The position numbers and the translations under genes were made by a program. Under the pieces are notes generated by a model. It had not been told where the DNA came from and did no database searches. It saw only the letters and a program-made list of their open reading frames with translations. From Colwellia echini (lineage in GTDB: Bacteria > Pseudomonadota > Gammaproteobacteria > Enterobacterales > Alteromonadaceae): a stretch of 64,000 bases of DNA. The DNA lies in the NCBI RefSeq assembly GCF_002843355.2, contig NZ_PJAI02000010.1, forward strand, positions 1 to 64,000, written 5' to 3'. Position 1 is the first letter of the stretch. Each line of letters opens with the position of its first letter. This document shows positions 1 to 8,502 of this stretch, piece by piece.

Positions 1-242
1 GCGCTAGCACCTGCATCGATATACTCAGAGCCAACGCCGTGTGTAATAGTGCTATCGCCATTTAGAGTAATAACCGGAGCTGTTGTATCTGGGGTTGGGG
101 TTGGGGTTGGGGTTGGTGTAGGCTCTGCAGAATCACTACCACCACAAGCACTTAATACGAGTACTGATGATAATAATAATGGTGTTAGTAACTTTGAAGC
201 AGGTGATTGTATTTTTGATGATGGTAAAGAGGATAACTTCAT
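1..242 (-). CDS. Surface lipoprotein with Ig-like domain, 5' part only
   Basis: The minus strand opens with ATG at 242, preceded by a good ribosome site (GGGAAGG), and stays open to the window edge, so only about 80 residues are visible. The N-terminus is a lipoprotein signal peptide with lipobox LSAC followed by GGS. A five-fold Pro-Thr linker comes next, then a segment beginning DTTAPVITLNG that looks like the start of a bacterial Ig-like/DUF5011 (HYR-type) domain, common in large cell-surface proteins of marine bacteria. The linker is written by four GGGGTT hexamers on the plus strand. The function of the full protein cannot be judged because the C-terminal part lies outside. An outer-membrane or surface location is inferred from the lipobox without Asp at +2. 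Confidence 0.8.
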   Translation of the reverse strand, partial: MKLSSLPSSKIQSPASKLLTPLLLSSVLVLSACGGSDSAEPTPTPTPTPTPDTTAPVITLNGDSTITHGVGSEYIDAGAS

Positions 243-1378
243 AAACCTTCCCTGTGTATTGTAAGTAAAACAAATTAGGTAATTTGTTTAATAAAAATAA
301 ATTAGTAAAGCGTTTTTAGACTTTGTCTTAAAAACCTCAGAGGTTATCAAGCTCTAAGCTGTAATTAAAACAGTCAAATGTAATGATACGTTTATCGATT
401 AACATGCCCGTAAGCAGGCTAATCAACATTTTAGTAAGCTTTTCAGCAAACATGCCCGTAAACAAGATGTAAGCTTACCGTTAAGCAATTAACTTAGTAT
501 CTTAATCTCGCATCGATTACAGTGACTTAGACAAAGTCCTTTTCGTGCGCGAAATTAACATATTTTAAACTTAATTGACACCATAATAACTAAACTTGCT
601 CATTATTGTGTAGTAAAAAAATGTACTCGTTTGTAACGCTACTTGTCATTAAATACAGATTAAGTAGCAGACACCGTTAATAAATTATATACGTGTTAAT
701 AGCTGCTAACGGTTAAGCATAATTTAAATGAGGATTTATTAGGTGAGTTAAAATTGAAGCGTGAGCCACGACCAATAATTTGATCGACAACGGTTAAATT
801 TATACATTCCTTGTTAAACTTATCATCGAATAAATTATTTATATTTTTATAAAATAATTACTCATTAGTTGTTAATATATCAACTAAATATCGACTTTTC
901 GTATGAGAAAAATAAGTTATTAAATCCATTTTTTACTCGCGTTATAATTATATTTATATTTTAACAAGCATATAAATTGATAATTTCTAGCGCGCTAAAA
1001 AATAGCATAAACTTCCCCAGCTGTATACTGCAGCCATTTAAAAAATTACGGGGTCTATTTGGTCGTATTACTTAGTCGTATAACATTGTATAACTATGCC
1101 TTACACTTGCTTTTCTTTGTATATAAACACCACTTACCTTGTTATATAATTGTAACAAAAAACCTAAAACCATAATAAATCATCTAATAAAATGATGTTG
1201 TTCAATACTTTTTGTTTAACAATGTTTGAATAAAACAACCGTTCACCCTTTAGTTTTTATCCGTTCAATTAACTAACAACACTTAAAAAATCAAAAAACA
1301 ACGTGCATTTACCATTAAAGCCTAGTTATAATCCCTTGCAATAATATCATTGTATTCAACGGACTGTGGCGCAATAAA
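243..1378. other. Long AT-rich gene-free spacer
   Basis: No convincing gene on either strand. It must hold the promoters for the lipoprotein to the left and the 724-residue protein to the right. Two copies of the 12-mer AACATGCCCGTA lie at 401-412 and 449-460, and an 8-bp inverted repeat (GTAAGCTT / AAGCTTAC) brackets the second copy at 434-478. I see no tRNA, terminator or transposon end. Confidence 0.5.
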
Positions 1379-3553
1379 ATGTTAACTTCACAAGGATTTA
1401 AAAGTAGAACTGGCCAACACTATACGTTACGCCTTTCTTGTAAAAGTAATCAGTTTACTGCATCAAAAGCTGAAGCTTTTACCAACCACAACTCTGCTTT
1501 ACAATTTATTCACAACTTACAATTACCTCTGTTCTTTTTAGAGAGTCTTGCTCAAAGCAATAGTTTTTACAGCTACAGCAATTGGCGTAATGCTAACCCA
1601 TGGGCAAAAATTGAAGACTATATCGCGCAAACATTACTGCAAGGCAGTATTAAAGCTTATAGTTGCGCATCACCAAATGCCCTTAACGAGTCACGTCAAA
1701 TTAGAAGCTTTAAAGACGCTCAAGGTAAAAGTTTTGAGTTACAACCGGCCAGCGCTTTATTAATTGATATCGCTGCTGAAGTAAAACCCGTTACCGATAC
1801 AAAAAGTGCCGAAAAAATACTACAAGAACTTGCTATTACAGCAGAATCTGCCGAAGTATTAACTAAATCTCTCAACATTCCAGCAAACAGCAGTAATAGC
1901 ATTGACGCACTGAAAAACGCTTTAATCAATGGCGACATAGTCGTAAAAGAACAAGCACAAGCCCTAAAACCAAGTGGCGATGGCCAGTTTATTGAAGAAG
2001 TGGTTACACAAGCAACATCTCCTGCAAATTCAGCTCCCCCAGCAAAAGAAGAAAGCGCTGAAAAGAAGGAAAAAGAGGAAGAATGTGATTTTTATAATTT
2101 AAGACTTCATTGTCAGCATAAAGTCAACGGCGAAAGAAAGTTTGAATTAGATGTTATTAACAAGCAACCAAATCATAATGGCTCTCAATACGGTTTACAG
2201 GTAATTGCTCCACCTAAAACGCCAGATTACATTAGTGTATTGTTTAATGGTGTATGCCGACAAGGCTCTGATACCTGTGGTGGCATTAAAGTTTCAGGTC
2301 CAAATACGAGTAAGGTGATAACCGACAAAACGAGCTATTGCTTTAGCGTTGCACCTAAAAAACTAGGCACAAATGAGAGCTCAAATTCTTTTATTAACTT
2401 TCTCAAAACAAACCTTATTCCTAGCTTAGATGGCCTTCAATACGAAACCTATACCGTTGAAAGCCAAAGTTGTAATTCAGCACATTCACATAAAGCAATA
2501 ATTCAAGCTTTCCCTTCATTTAAATGGGCAGGTGAAATAGCCATTGGTTATAAACAAGATGCAGATAAAACCTCTGAAAACACTTGGTATACCAAAGGGA
2601 AAATAGGCGGGAACATTGGTGAGCGCACCCTTTCTTACGACACTGAAACTAAAAATAAAGCTGAAGACTATTTCCCTGGTTTACAAGGCGTTTTAGGAAA
2701 CACGCTATCACAATTAAGTAAGTTTTCAGAAGCTAAAGGAAACTTCGGCTCACTAGTTAAGTTTGATATTAACTCAGCTATTTCTCTAGGCGGTAGCCTT
2801 GATTTAGAAGAATCCACTAAAAACTATGATGTTGGCTTTGGTGGTGAAGTTGCTGTTAACCTTAACCCTTTATTTGGAGCAACAGTAAGCGTAGATATTT
2901 TTGATTGGTTAGCATTATCTACCGGAGGTCCAATTTTTCTAAAGTATAAAGAAATGGCGGCTAAAGGCGAAGATCATGCCGTAGTACTTAAAGCTGTAAT
3001 TTCAGTTAAGGGCGATATCATTGCAAATTTAAAATGGAAAAAAGGCGTTGATGATAAATGGCTCAGTACCGAAGGCACCGTAAGCAGTCAAGCTGCTTTA
3101 GGTGTCACTATTGGGCTTGAAGCGGAAATTAGCGCTAAATCAAAAATATTCCTGACAGAAATAACCGTTTCGGTAGGTGCAAAAGCCGCGCTACAAGGTG
3201 CTAGAAGTAATGCTGAAGGCATAGGCATCATTAGTACCCTCACCGCAACTACAGCAGAAGATAAACCAGCCGTTTCGGGAAGCATTGCATTTACCGGCGC
3301 TACTCTTTATTACAGTTATTATGCTGAAGTTGGAGTGAGTGAAGCTAAGAGTGAAACTGTTCAAAGCACTAGTGATGATGAAACAGTTGAAAGGTCTAGA
3401 GGGGGTGATGACGATGCAGGTACTCCCGCAAGCTCAAGTGAATCAAAAGTTAGAGCAGGAAAAGAAAGTAAAATACCTATTTTCAAATACAGAGAGTGGC
3501 CTAAAATAAGTACCGTTAGCGAAGCAGTCATGATCGATCAAATCAAATTCTAA
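1379..3553 (+). CDS. Large protein of unknown function, possible secreted or effector-like protein
   Basis: I do not recognise this 724-residue protein. It has no signal peptide. Residues 1-120 form a compact N-terminal region rich in aromatic residues. Residues 120-230 are an Ala/Glu/Lys-rich helical stretch. A central region starting near 238 has several cysteines. From about 380 to 660 there are alternating hydrophobic, glycine-rich strands that read like an all-beta domain, and the tail is acidic and Ser-rich. It precedes a signal-peptide protein by 24 bases, and a terminator follows that gene, so the two form one unit. A large non-exported protein paired with a small exported one, beside a T6SS, invites an effector/immunity guess, but nothing in the sequence proves it. 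The ribosome site before the ATG is weak. Confidence 0.75.
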   Translation: MLTSQGFKSRTGQHYTLRLSCKSNQFTASKAEAFTNHNSALQFIHNLQLPLFFLESLAQSNSFYSYSNWRNANPWAKIEDYIAQTLLQGSIKAYSCASPNALNESRQIRSFKDAQGKSFELQPASALLIDIAAEVKPVTDTKSAEKILQELAITAESAEVLTKSLNIPANSSNSIDALKNALINGDIVVKEQAQALKPSGDGQFIEEVVTQATSPANSAPPAKEESAEKKEKEEECDFYNLRLHCQHKVNGERKFELDVINKQPNHNGSQYGLQVIAPPKTPDYISVLFNGVCRQGSDTCGGIKVSGPNTSKVITDKTSYCFSVAPKKLGTNESSNSFINFLKTNLIPSLDGLQYETYTVESQSCNSAHSHKAIIQAFPSFKWAGEIAIGYKQDADKTSENTWYTKGKIGGNIGERTLSYDTETKNKAEDYFPGLQGVLGNTLSQLSKFSEAKGNFGSLVKFDINSAISLGGSLDLEESTKNYDVGFGGEVAVNLNPLFGATVSVDIFDWLALSTGGPIFLKYKEMAAKGEDHAVVLKAVISVKGDIIANLKWKKGVDDKWLSTEGTVSSQAALGVTIGLEAEISAKSKIFLTEITVSVGAKAALQGARSNAEGIGIISTLTATTAEDKPAVSGSIAFTGATLYYSYYAEVGVSEAKSETVQSTSDDETVERSRGGDDDAGTPASSSESKVRAGKESKIPIFKYREWPKISTVSEAVMIDQIKF

Positions 3554-3576
3554 TTATAGGTTAAAACAGGTTCGCA

Positions 3577-4572
3577 ATGAAAAAAATTATAACTTTAATA
3601 TTAACCGTAAACATAGTGTTTATAGCTTTTTACCTATCTGCTGCAGAGGATAACAGAATGACCATATTACAAAAACAACCCGTTTTCGACTTAAAAATCG
3701 AAGGTTTAGGGGCTATGTACTTTATAGAATTAAATGGAGTTAGAGTATTAAAACAGTATAATGCAGAAGGCAAAATTTCTACAAGAATCCCTGTAAATCA
3801 TTATATGAGATCAGGTAGTAATACTTTAAAAATATTAACTTGGTCTGGTGATGAGTATCCAATTAACGAGCATGCTTATGTAAATTTAGAGCTTATTGTA
3901 AGTGAAAGTAGTCAACCAAATGTAGAGTACCCTATAAGTACGATTGTATTCGATAACACCCAAACAACAGAAGAAAAGTCGAGTAACAGTAGCCTATCAG
4001 GTAAATATAACTCTTTGAATGGGTTCTCCGCTTCTAGCTCTGGTGACGTAACTGTGGAAGATATCATGTATAAACAAGTTAAAAATGTATATACATATAG
4101 CCGCACGATAGATATACCTTCATCTTTACCTCTATGGGCATTTTTTTCTAGTGATAATTTACCTAATTACAATGGGATGGAAGATAATGAATATTATCAG
4201 AATGTAGATAACTTATTAGTTGAGTACATGAAAGTACAAGAAGCCATAAAAAATAATACCACTGATCAGATTATTTCTATGTTTGAAGAGCGAAATAAAG
4301 AGCTCGATGCCGCTTTTTATTACCCGCCTGGCACGTATGAAAATAAAATAAAAGTTGCGCTAAAAGATGCCGCAAATGATGATACCGCAGAATTGGTTTC
4401 TCTTAAGCCAAACGATATATTTTTTGACTTATCGAACAATAATAAATTAAATAGATTAGCTAGAAAAGGTAAAGGCCCTGCAATTGCCCTAAACTTCAAA
4501 GATATCGAAGGCTCCTATAGTTTCGACATGATCTTCCGCATGCAAGATGGAAAGTGGATTTTAACTAGATAA
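3577..4572 (+). CDS. Exported protein of unknown function
   Basis: 331 residues starting with a clear Sec signal peptide (MKKIITLILTVNIVFIAFYLSAAE), so the mature protein is periplasmic or secreted. No lipobox and no further membrane segment. I do not recognise a domain. The first 110 mature residues look beta-rich (DLKIEGLGAMYFIELNGVRV), as in small sandwich domains, and the C-terminal half contains a helical segment and ends in a strand-rich region (SYSFDMIFRMQDGKWIL) of a kind often seen in NTF2-like folds. CAGG six bases before the ATG supports the start. It is co-directional and nearly contiguous with the preceding 724-residue gene and is followed by a strong terminator, so the two are probably co-expressed and functionally linked. 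Confidence 0.8.
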   Translation: MKKIITLILTVNIVFIAFYLSAAEDNRMTILQKQPVFDLKIEGLGAMYFIELNGVRVLKQYNAEGKISTRIPVNHYMRSGSNTLKILTWSGDEYPINEHAYVNLELIVSESSQPNVEYPISTIVFDNTQTTEEKSSNSSLSGKYNSLNGFSASSSGDVTVEDIMYKQVKNVYTYSRTIDIPSSLPLWAFFSSDNLPNYNGMEDNEYYQNVDNLLVEYMKVQEAIKNNTTDQIISMFEERNKELDAAFYYPPGTYENKIKVALKDAANDDTAELVSLKPNDIFFDLSNNNKLNRLARKGKGPAIALNFKDIEGSYSFDMIFRMQDGKWILTR

Positions 4573-4601
4573 GTTAACCTCTATTTATTTCCACTAAAAA
4601 C

Positions 4602-4650
4602 AAGCCATTTGCTAATTGATTCAGTAATTAACAAATGGCTTTTGTTTTTA
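4602..4650 (+). terminator. Rho-independent terminator
   Basis: Perfect 10-bp stem AAGCCATTTG (4602-4611) / CAAATGGCTT (4632-4641), with further A-T pairs inside the loop and a T-rich run after it. It ends the two-gene unit 1379-4572 and separates it from the GIDE/LemA unit. Confidence 0.8.
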
Positions 4651-4727
4651 TGAGGTACAATTGATGCACTTACCATGTCGACACCCCGCATAGATTATGT
4701 GTTTTTATAACCTCACTAGGTTCTTTT

Positions 4728-5483
4728 ATGCTTACTAAATACCCAAAATTACTAAAATTATTCAAACTGCTAGGTTCTATCATTCTAATCTTGGCATTTT
4801 TTGCGAATACCTTTGCTTTTTTCTTTATTTTTATTGTTGGCATTATAGTAGTTAATATTTTCAAGCCTTCTACCAAAAGTAACTTTTTAAAACTACAGGC
4901 TGTATTACCTACATCAAGTATTCGCTCGTTAGCTGTTGGTTTAGCTGAAATACAAGGTAAAACAAAATGTGCGGACTTAATACCAACTAAAATAGGTAAT
5001 GGCAAGTGTATCGCCTACCTTTATACTGTGAAGCGAGAAACCAAAGACAGCGACGGAAAGTCTAGCTTTGAAGTTATCGATAACGAAAGTAAAACTTCTC
5101 CTTTTTTTATAGCTGATGACACCGGAAAAATAGAAATTAACACTGATGGTCTTGATTTTGTTTGGTTACCAGAGAAAGGCTCTTATCAGTCGGGTAATAT
5201 GCATTACACACAGCGTGTACTTATGCCGAATGAAGAGGTGTTATTAATCGGCAACGTGAGCAGTAAAAACGGTAAACTTACCATGGAAAAAGATGAACAC
5301 AATAATGTTTTTAATTTGACTCTTGCCTCTTCCGTTTCTCAATGGAACACTTACAAGCCTTTGCTAAATTCGCTGTATGTGTTTGGTGCGTTATGCTGTT
5401 TGGTTGCAATTGTGGTAATTAAGAGTGATGTATCCATCGAAGATGGGGTTGTTTTTTATAGTTTTAGTAATTTATTTGGGTGA
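4728..5483 (+). CDS. Membrane protein with GIDE-like domain
   Basis: 251 residues: a hydrophobic N-terminal hairpin (about residues 15-45), a soluble domain (about 60-210) and a C-terminal membrane segment (about 220-237). The soluble part contains the stretch MPNEEVLLIGNVSSKNGKL, which resembles the GIDE/MUL1-type domain of bacterial proteins annotated as E3-ligase-like. The bacterial members carry no RING finger, and none is seen here, so ubiquitin chemistry is not implied. In many genomes such proteins sit next to lemA, and a LemA protein follows here after 3 bases, which strengthens the call. AGG seven bases before the ATG supports the start. Probably part of an inner-membrane complex of unknown role. 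Confidence 0.6.
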   Translation: MLTKYPKLLKLFKLLGSIILILAFFANTFAFFFIFIVGIIVVNIFKPSTKSNFLKLQAVLPTSSIRSLAVGLAEIQGKTKCADLIPTKIGNGKCIAYLYTVKRETKDSDGKSSFEVIDNESKTSPFFIADDTGKIEINTDGLDFVWLPEKGSYQSGNMHYTQRVLMPNEEVLLIGNVSSKNGKLTMEKDEHNNVFNLTLASSVSQWNTYKPLLNSLYVFGALCCLVAIVVIKSDVSIEDGVVFYSFSNLFG

Positions 5484-5486
5484 TTT

Positions 5487-6041
5487 ATGACTGATATCGT
5501 AATTTTGGTAACACTAATAATATTAGGTATTTTTATCTTTAAATACTTAATGGACACATACAATCGATTAGTCATGCTTAACTTTAATACTGATAAAGCG
5601 TTCGCTAATATCGATGTGGTATTAATGCAGCGTGCAGAAGAGATACCAAACCTAGTCAAGCTTCTTAATAAACACATTGAATACGAAAAAAGCACTTTAG
5701 AAAAGCTCACACAACTTAGGGTAAGTTGCCAAACAGCTAAAAATCAAAATGATAAAGTTGCGGCTCATAACGAAATGACGTCTTTACTAGGAAATGTGCT
5801 TGCTGTTGCAGAGAACTACCCTGAACTTAGATCTAGCGAGTCTTTTTTAGGGCTGCAAAAAAGAGTATCAAAAATAGAAGATATTATTAGTGATCGCCGA
5901 GAGTTTTTTAACGAAAGTGTTAACTTATACAACATTGGTATTCATCAATTCCCCGATCTCTTTTTAGCCAAAATAATGAGTTATAAAGCGAAGTCTTTAT
6001 TGATTATCAGTGAACAAGAGAAGCACTACGATGGAATTTAA
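5487..6041 (+). CDS. LemA family membrane protein
   Basis: 184 residues, usual length for LemA. One N-terminal membrane helix (residues 4-22) is followed by the family signature: YNRLVMLNFN, DKAFANIDVVLMQRAEEIPNLV and a long helical bundle with ENYPELRSSESFLGLQ and RREFFNESVNLYN. LemA proteins are anchored with most of the chain outside or in the periplasm, and their biochemical role is not established. The gene starts 3 bases after the GIDE-like gene and overlaps the next gene by 11 bases, so the three are one translationally coupled operon. Confidence 0.92.
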   Translation: MTDIVILVTLIILGIFIFKYLMDTYNRLVMLNFNTDKAFANIDVVLMQRAEEIPNLVKLLNKHIEYEKSTLEKLTQLRVSCQTAKNQNDKVAAHNEMTSLLGNVLAVAENYPELRSSESFLGLQKRVSKIEDIISDRREFFNESVNLYNIGIHQFPDLFLAKIMSYKAKSLLIISEQEKHYDGI

Positions 6042-6387
6042 TTTTACGTTACCCCATTACCTTTTAAGTTTTATTAATTCTCAAGACGCAGAGATGTTAC
6101 TCATTTTTATCTGTTGCTTTGGGATGTTATTTTTTATGCTTATTTTGGCATTATTAATGAAGCCGTTTCAACACTACATTAAATTATATACTGTGGTTTT
6201 GCTGCCAATATCCCTAACTTGGCCAATAAGCACCCTCTTTAGTGTTGTTTTATACCAGCTTGATGTTGAAGCCATTAAAGTAATAACGATGATAGTGTTA
6301 ATTTATTTTTTAATGTTTGTATACTGCATGCTAAACCTAAAGCTCTTTGTAAAATACCAACTAGATTATGCTAATAAACAAAATTGA
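6031..6387 (+). CDS. Small multi-spanning membrane protein
   Basis: 118 residues with about three hydrophobic helices (around residues 20-42, 50-72 and 78-100) and no recognised domain. I chose the ATG at 6031 rather than the upstream one at 6010 because GAGAAG lies eight bases before it and the overlap with lemA is then only 11 bases. It is the third gene of the GIDE/LemA operon and probably belongs to the same membrane complex; that role is inferred from position only. Confidence 0.7.
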   Translation: MEFNFTLPHYLLSFINSQDAEMLLIFICCFGMLFFMLILALLMKPFQHYIKLYTVVLLPISLTWPISTLFSVVLYQLDVEAIKVITMIVLIYFLMFVYCMLNLKLFVKYQLDYANKQN

Positions 6388-6439
6388 TAACCACAGCTTA
6401 CTAACACTCAAAACTTAAAAATTCTCGCAAGGAAGATAT

Positions 6440-6469
6440 ATGAGTAAAGTATTCATCAATTACCCGTAA
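6440..6469 (+). other. Nine-codon ORF with strong ribosome site, possible gene remnant
   Basis: GGAAGA is placed four bases before an ATG that opens a nine-residue frame, MSKVFINYP, ending in TAA. The peptide looks like the first residues of TIR- or toll-like proteins (MSKVFISY-type starts). It may be the stump of a deleted gene or simply a chance leader ORF. The rest of 6388-6591 has no gene. Confidence 0.3.
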
Positions 6470-6591
6470 TATTTTTTGAGTATTTAGCACTTCAAGTGTA
6501 ATATTATTGTTAATTTATATCTTCAATAAAAACACAATATATTAACAACCCAAGTATAAAAACATACATTAAAATATTATGGAGAAATACA

Positions 6592-6873
6592 ATGCCGGGA
6601 ATTAAAAGTACTATTAAAGATACCAGAAATATTAATTGGACCTATCAAGAGATTAGTCAAAGTAGAAATAGAGGTTTACATATTTGGGGGAGTGGCGGTA
6701 ACTTCAGTAGAATAGTACGTCCTGATCCACACTCGGCTGATTCAAAATATTACAATAAAAAGCAAGTTAAATGGTATCAAGAAGCTGCAGAGCAAACTAT
6801 TAACTTTTTTGTTGAAAATGGTAACTGGCCTAGCAGCATTGAAGTTAATGGTTACACATACACTTACCAATAA
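6592..6873 (+). CDS. Small orphan protein, 93 residues
   Basis: A hydrophilic protein with no signal peptide or membrane segment and no domain I recognise. It is rich in aromatic and Asn residues (NWTYQEISQSRNRGLHIWG, VEVNGYTYTYQ-like end). GGAGAA lies six bases before the ATG, a strong ribosome site in an otherwise AT-rich leader, and a terminator follows directly, so it is a stand-alone transcription unit. That combination supports a real gene. Confidence 0.65.
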   Translation: MPGIKSTIKDTRNINWTYQEISQSRNRGLHIWGSGGNFSRIVRPDPHSADSKYYNKKQVKWYQEAAEQTINFFVENGNWPSSIEVNGYTYTYQ

Positions 6874-6905
6874 TCGGCAACCGGTTACTTATCAAAATAT
6901 AATAT

Positions 6906-6943
6906 AAATGGGTAATACCTCTTGGTACTACCCATTTATTTTT
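6906..6943. terminator. Bidirectional terminator
   Basis: Stem AAATGGGTA-A-TACC / GGTA-C-TACCCATTT with a 4-base loop (6906-6937), one mismatch, and T-rich flanks on both sides. It lies between the convergent 93-residue gene (+) and the end of the long leftward T6SS/Exb operon (-). Confidence 0.75.
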
Positions 6944-6986
6944 ACAACGTTTTATATTAAGTATTTAAATGTATACATAAATATAA

Positions 6987-7985
6987 TTAAGACGGTAAAA
7001 ACTCTATCGGATAAGTCACAGTAACCGCTTTTACGTTTGCAGCACCAAAGTTAAATTGCTTAACTCGAGAAACAATACGTGCTTCAAGACTTTTATCATC
7101 AAGCTCACTCGAAGCAATATTTACAGCAAGCACGCTACCTTCAGGAGAAATAGTTATTTCTAATACTATTTTCCCTTTTAAACCTGGGTTACTTCTACGT
7201 GCTTTACGATATAAAGCATGCAGCTTGCTTTTGTTTTTATCCATAACATAAGCAATATCTTCTTCTGGTCGGTAATTACCCGTACGTACAAAAGCCTCCT
7301 CTTTAGCCTTACTAGCTTCTGGTTTACCTTTAACTAAAGTAGTATCGGCACGAGCTGCTAATAATTGTTGTTGCGCCGCGGCTACCTGGGCTTGGTCTAA
7401 CTTAACACCACTGCCACCGCTATTAAGTACCTTAGTAGAGCTAACACCACCACTGCCCTTTGTTGCGTTAGCAGCTAACAAAGCATCACGTTGGGCTTTA
7501 CCAGCTTGATTACTACCTGTGTTTTTAGCAACTTTATTGCCTACCATAGCATCAATGCTTGAGGTATCCATTAAATCAGATAACTCATTGCTCAACGCTA
7601 ACAAACCGCTTTCGCTGGCCACCTCACGAGCTTTTTCTTGTTTTTTAGTCAATACTTGCTCTTTTTTAACCTGCTGTTTTTTAACTTTGGGTTTGTCTTT
7701 TTCTGGCTCTGGCTCTTTTTTAATAACCTTAGGTTTAGGCGGTTCTTTTGGAATAACCTTAGGCTTAGGTTGAGGTTTGGGCTTTTCTAATATAAATTTA
7801 GCTACGCGCTCTGGTACAACTACTTTTGCTCGCTTAGTTTCTTTAGGCAGCTCTATCGAGCCCATATAAAGTCCTAAACCAACAAACAGTAATACAAAAA
7901 TTGTGGCAAAAATAACAAATGATTTATCACTTTTACTTTGTGGATGCCAATCAAGCGCTAACTGTTGATAACTAGCAATTGTCAT
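6987..7985 (-). CDS. TonB/AgmX-like energy-coupling protein
   Basis: 332 residues. One membrane helix near residues 22-42 is followed by a long Lys/Pro-rich periplasm-spanning segment (about 58-120), an Ala/Gln-rich linker and a C-terminal TonB-like fold (about 235-332: GKIVLEITISPEGSVLAVNI...FPIEF-type ending YPIEFLPS). The C-terminal pattern is closest to the AgmX/PglI C-terminal family. Such proteins couple an ExbB/ExbD proton channel in the inner membrane to partners across the periplasm. It is the last gene of the ExbB-ExbD-ExbD block, with 5 bases to the previous gene. The receptor or lipoprotein partner is unknown; the TPR lipoproteins at 36-41 kb are candidates. Confidence 0.85.
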   Translation of the reverse strand: MTIASYQQLALDWHPQSKSDKSFVIFATIFVLLFVGLGLYMGSIELPKETKRAKVVVPERVAKFILEKPKPQPKPKVIPKEPPKPKVIKKEPEPEKDKPKVKKQQVKKEQVLTKKQEKAREVASESGLLALSNELSDLMDTSSIDAMVGNKVAKNTGSNQAGKAQRDALLAANATKGSGGVSSTKVLNSGGSGVKLDQAQVAAAQQQLLAARADTTLVKGKPEASKAKEEAFVRTGNYRPEEDIAYVMDKNKSKLHALYRKARRSNPGLKGKIVLEITISPEGSVLAVNIASSELDDKSLEARIVSRVKQFNFGAANVKAVTVTYPIEFLPS

Positions 7986-7990
7986 TAATA

Positions 7991-8497
7991 TTACCCTTTG
8001 CCTTTAGCTGTTTGTACTGCGGCAAAAGCTATTTTGGTGTAATTAGTTTGACGACAACTGGCCAGTATTTTACGCAATAGTTGATAAGGAATATTTTCAT
8101 CACCCATGATAGTTATAGCCTGCCCTTCAGTTGGTTCGGCTTGTGCGTATAAGCGATTTTCGGTTCTGAAATTTAATTCTGTTACCAATTCGTCAATGAG
8201 AATTTCATCACTGTCTTGTATTGATGCTATATCAACAACTTTCTTGCCTTGTACTAACACTGCTGAATCAGTGATACTGATAATGAGCGTTTCTTGAGGA
8301 ACCTTGTCGGCAACAGATGTCGGCAATGTAATATCTTTACTACTAGGTAACTGCTGTGAGCCAGAGCTAACCAATAAAAAGAATACTAGGATTGTAAAAA
8401 TATCCATCAATGACACGAGGTTTAACCCGCCGTGTTTATGAAGACCTTCAAAACTCGACATACGTTTTGAACGGCCGGATAACTTAGCTTTGCTCAT
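7991..8497 (-). CDS. ExbD/TolR-type proton channel subunit (second copy)
   Basis: 168 residues. A cytosolic basic N-terminus leads into the membrane helix LVSLMDIFTILVFFLLV, which carries the conserved Asp (MDIFTILVFFLL) expected for proton translocation in ExbD/TolR. A periplasmic domain follows with the family ending (MGDENIPYQLLRKILASCRQTNYTKIAFA). It lies 5 bases downstream of another ExbD gene. Two ExbD-like subunits with one ExbB is the arrangement known from Agl/AgmX-type gliding motors and from several gammaproteobacterial Exb loci. Confidence 0.92.
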   Translation of the reverse strand: MSKAKLSGRSKRMSSFEGLHKHGGLNLVSLMDIFTILVFFLLVSSGSQQLPSSKDITLPTSVADKVPQETLIISITDSAVLVQGKKVVDIASIQDSDEILIDELVTELNFRTENRLYAQAEPTEGQAITIMGDENIPYQLLRKILASCRQTNYTKIAFAAVQTAKGKG

Positions 8498-8502
8498 AAT
8501 AT

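Noticed and set aside
49-264. A plus-strand ORF of 71 codons at the left edge
   Set aside because: It is antisense to the lipoprotein start, and its Gly-Val run is only the translation of the GGGGTT repeat. The minus strand has a ribosome site, lipobox and Ig-like sequence.
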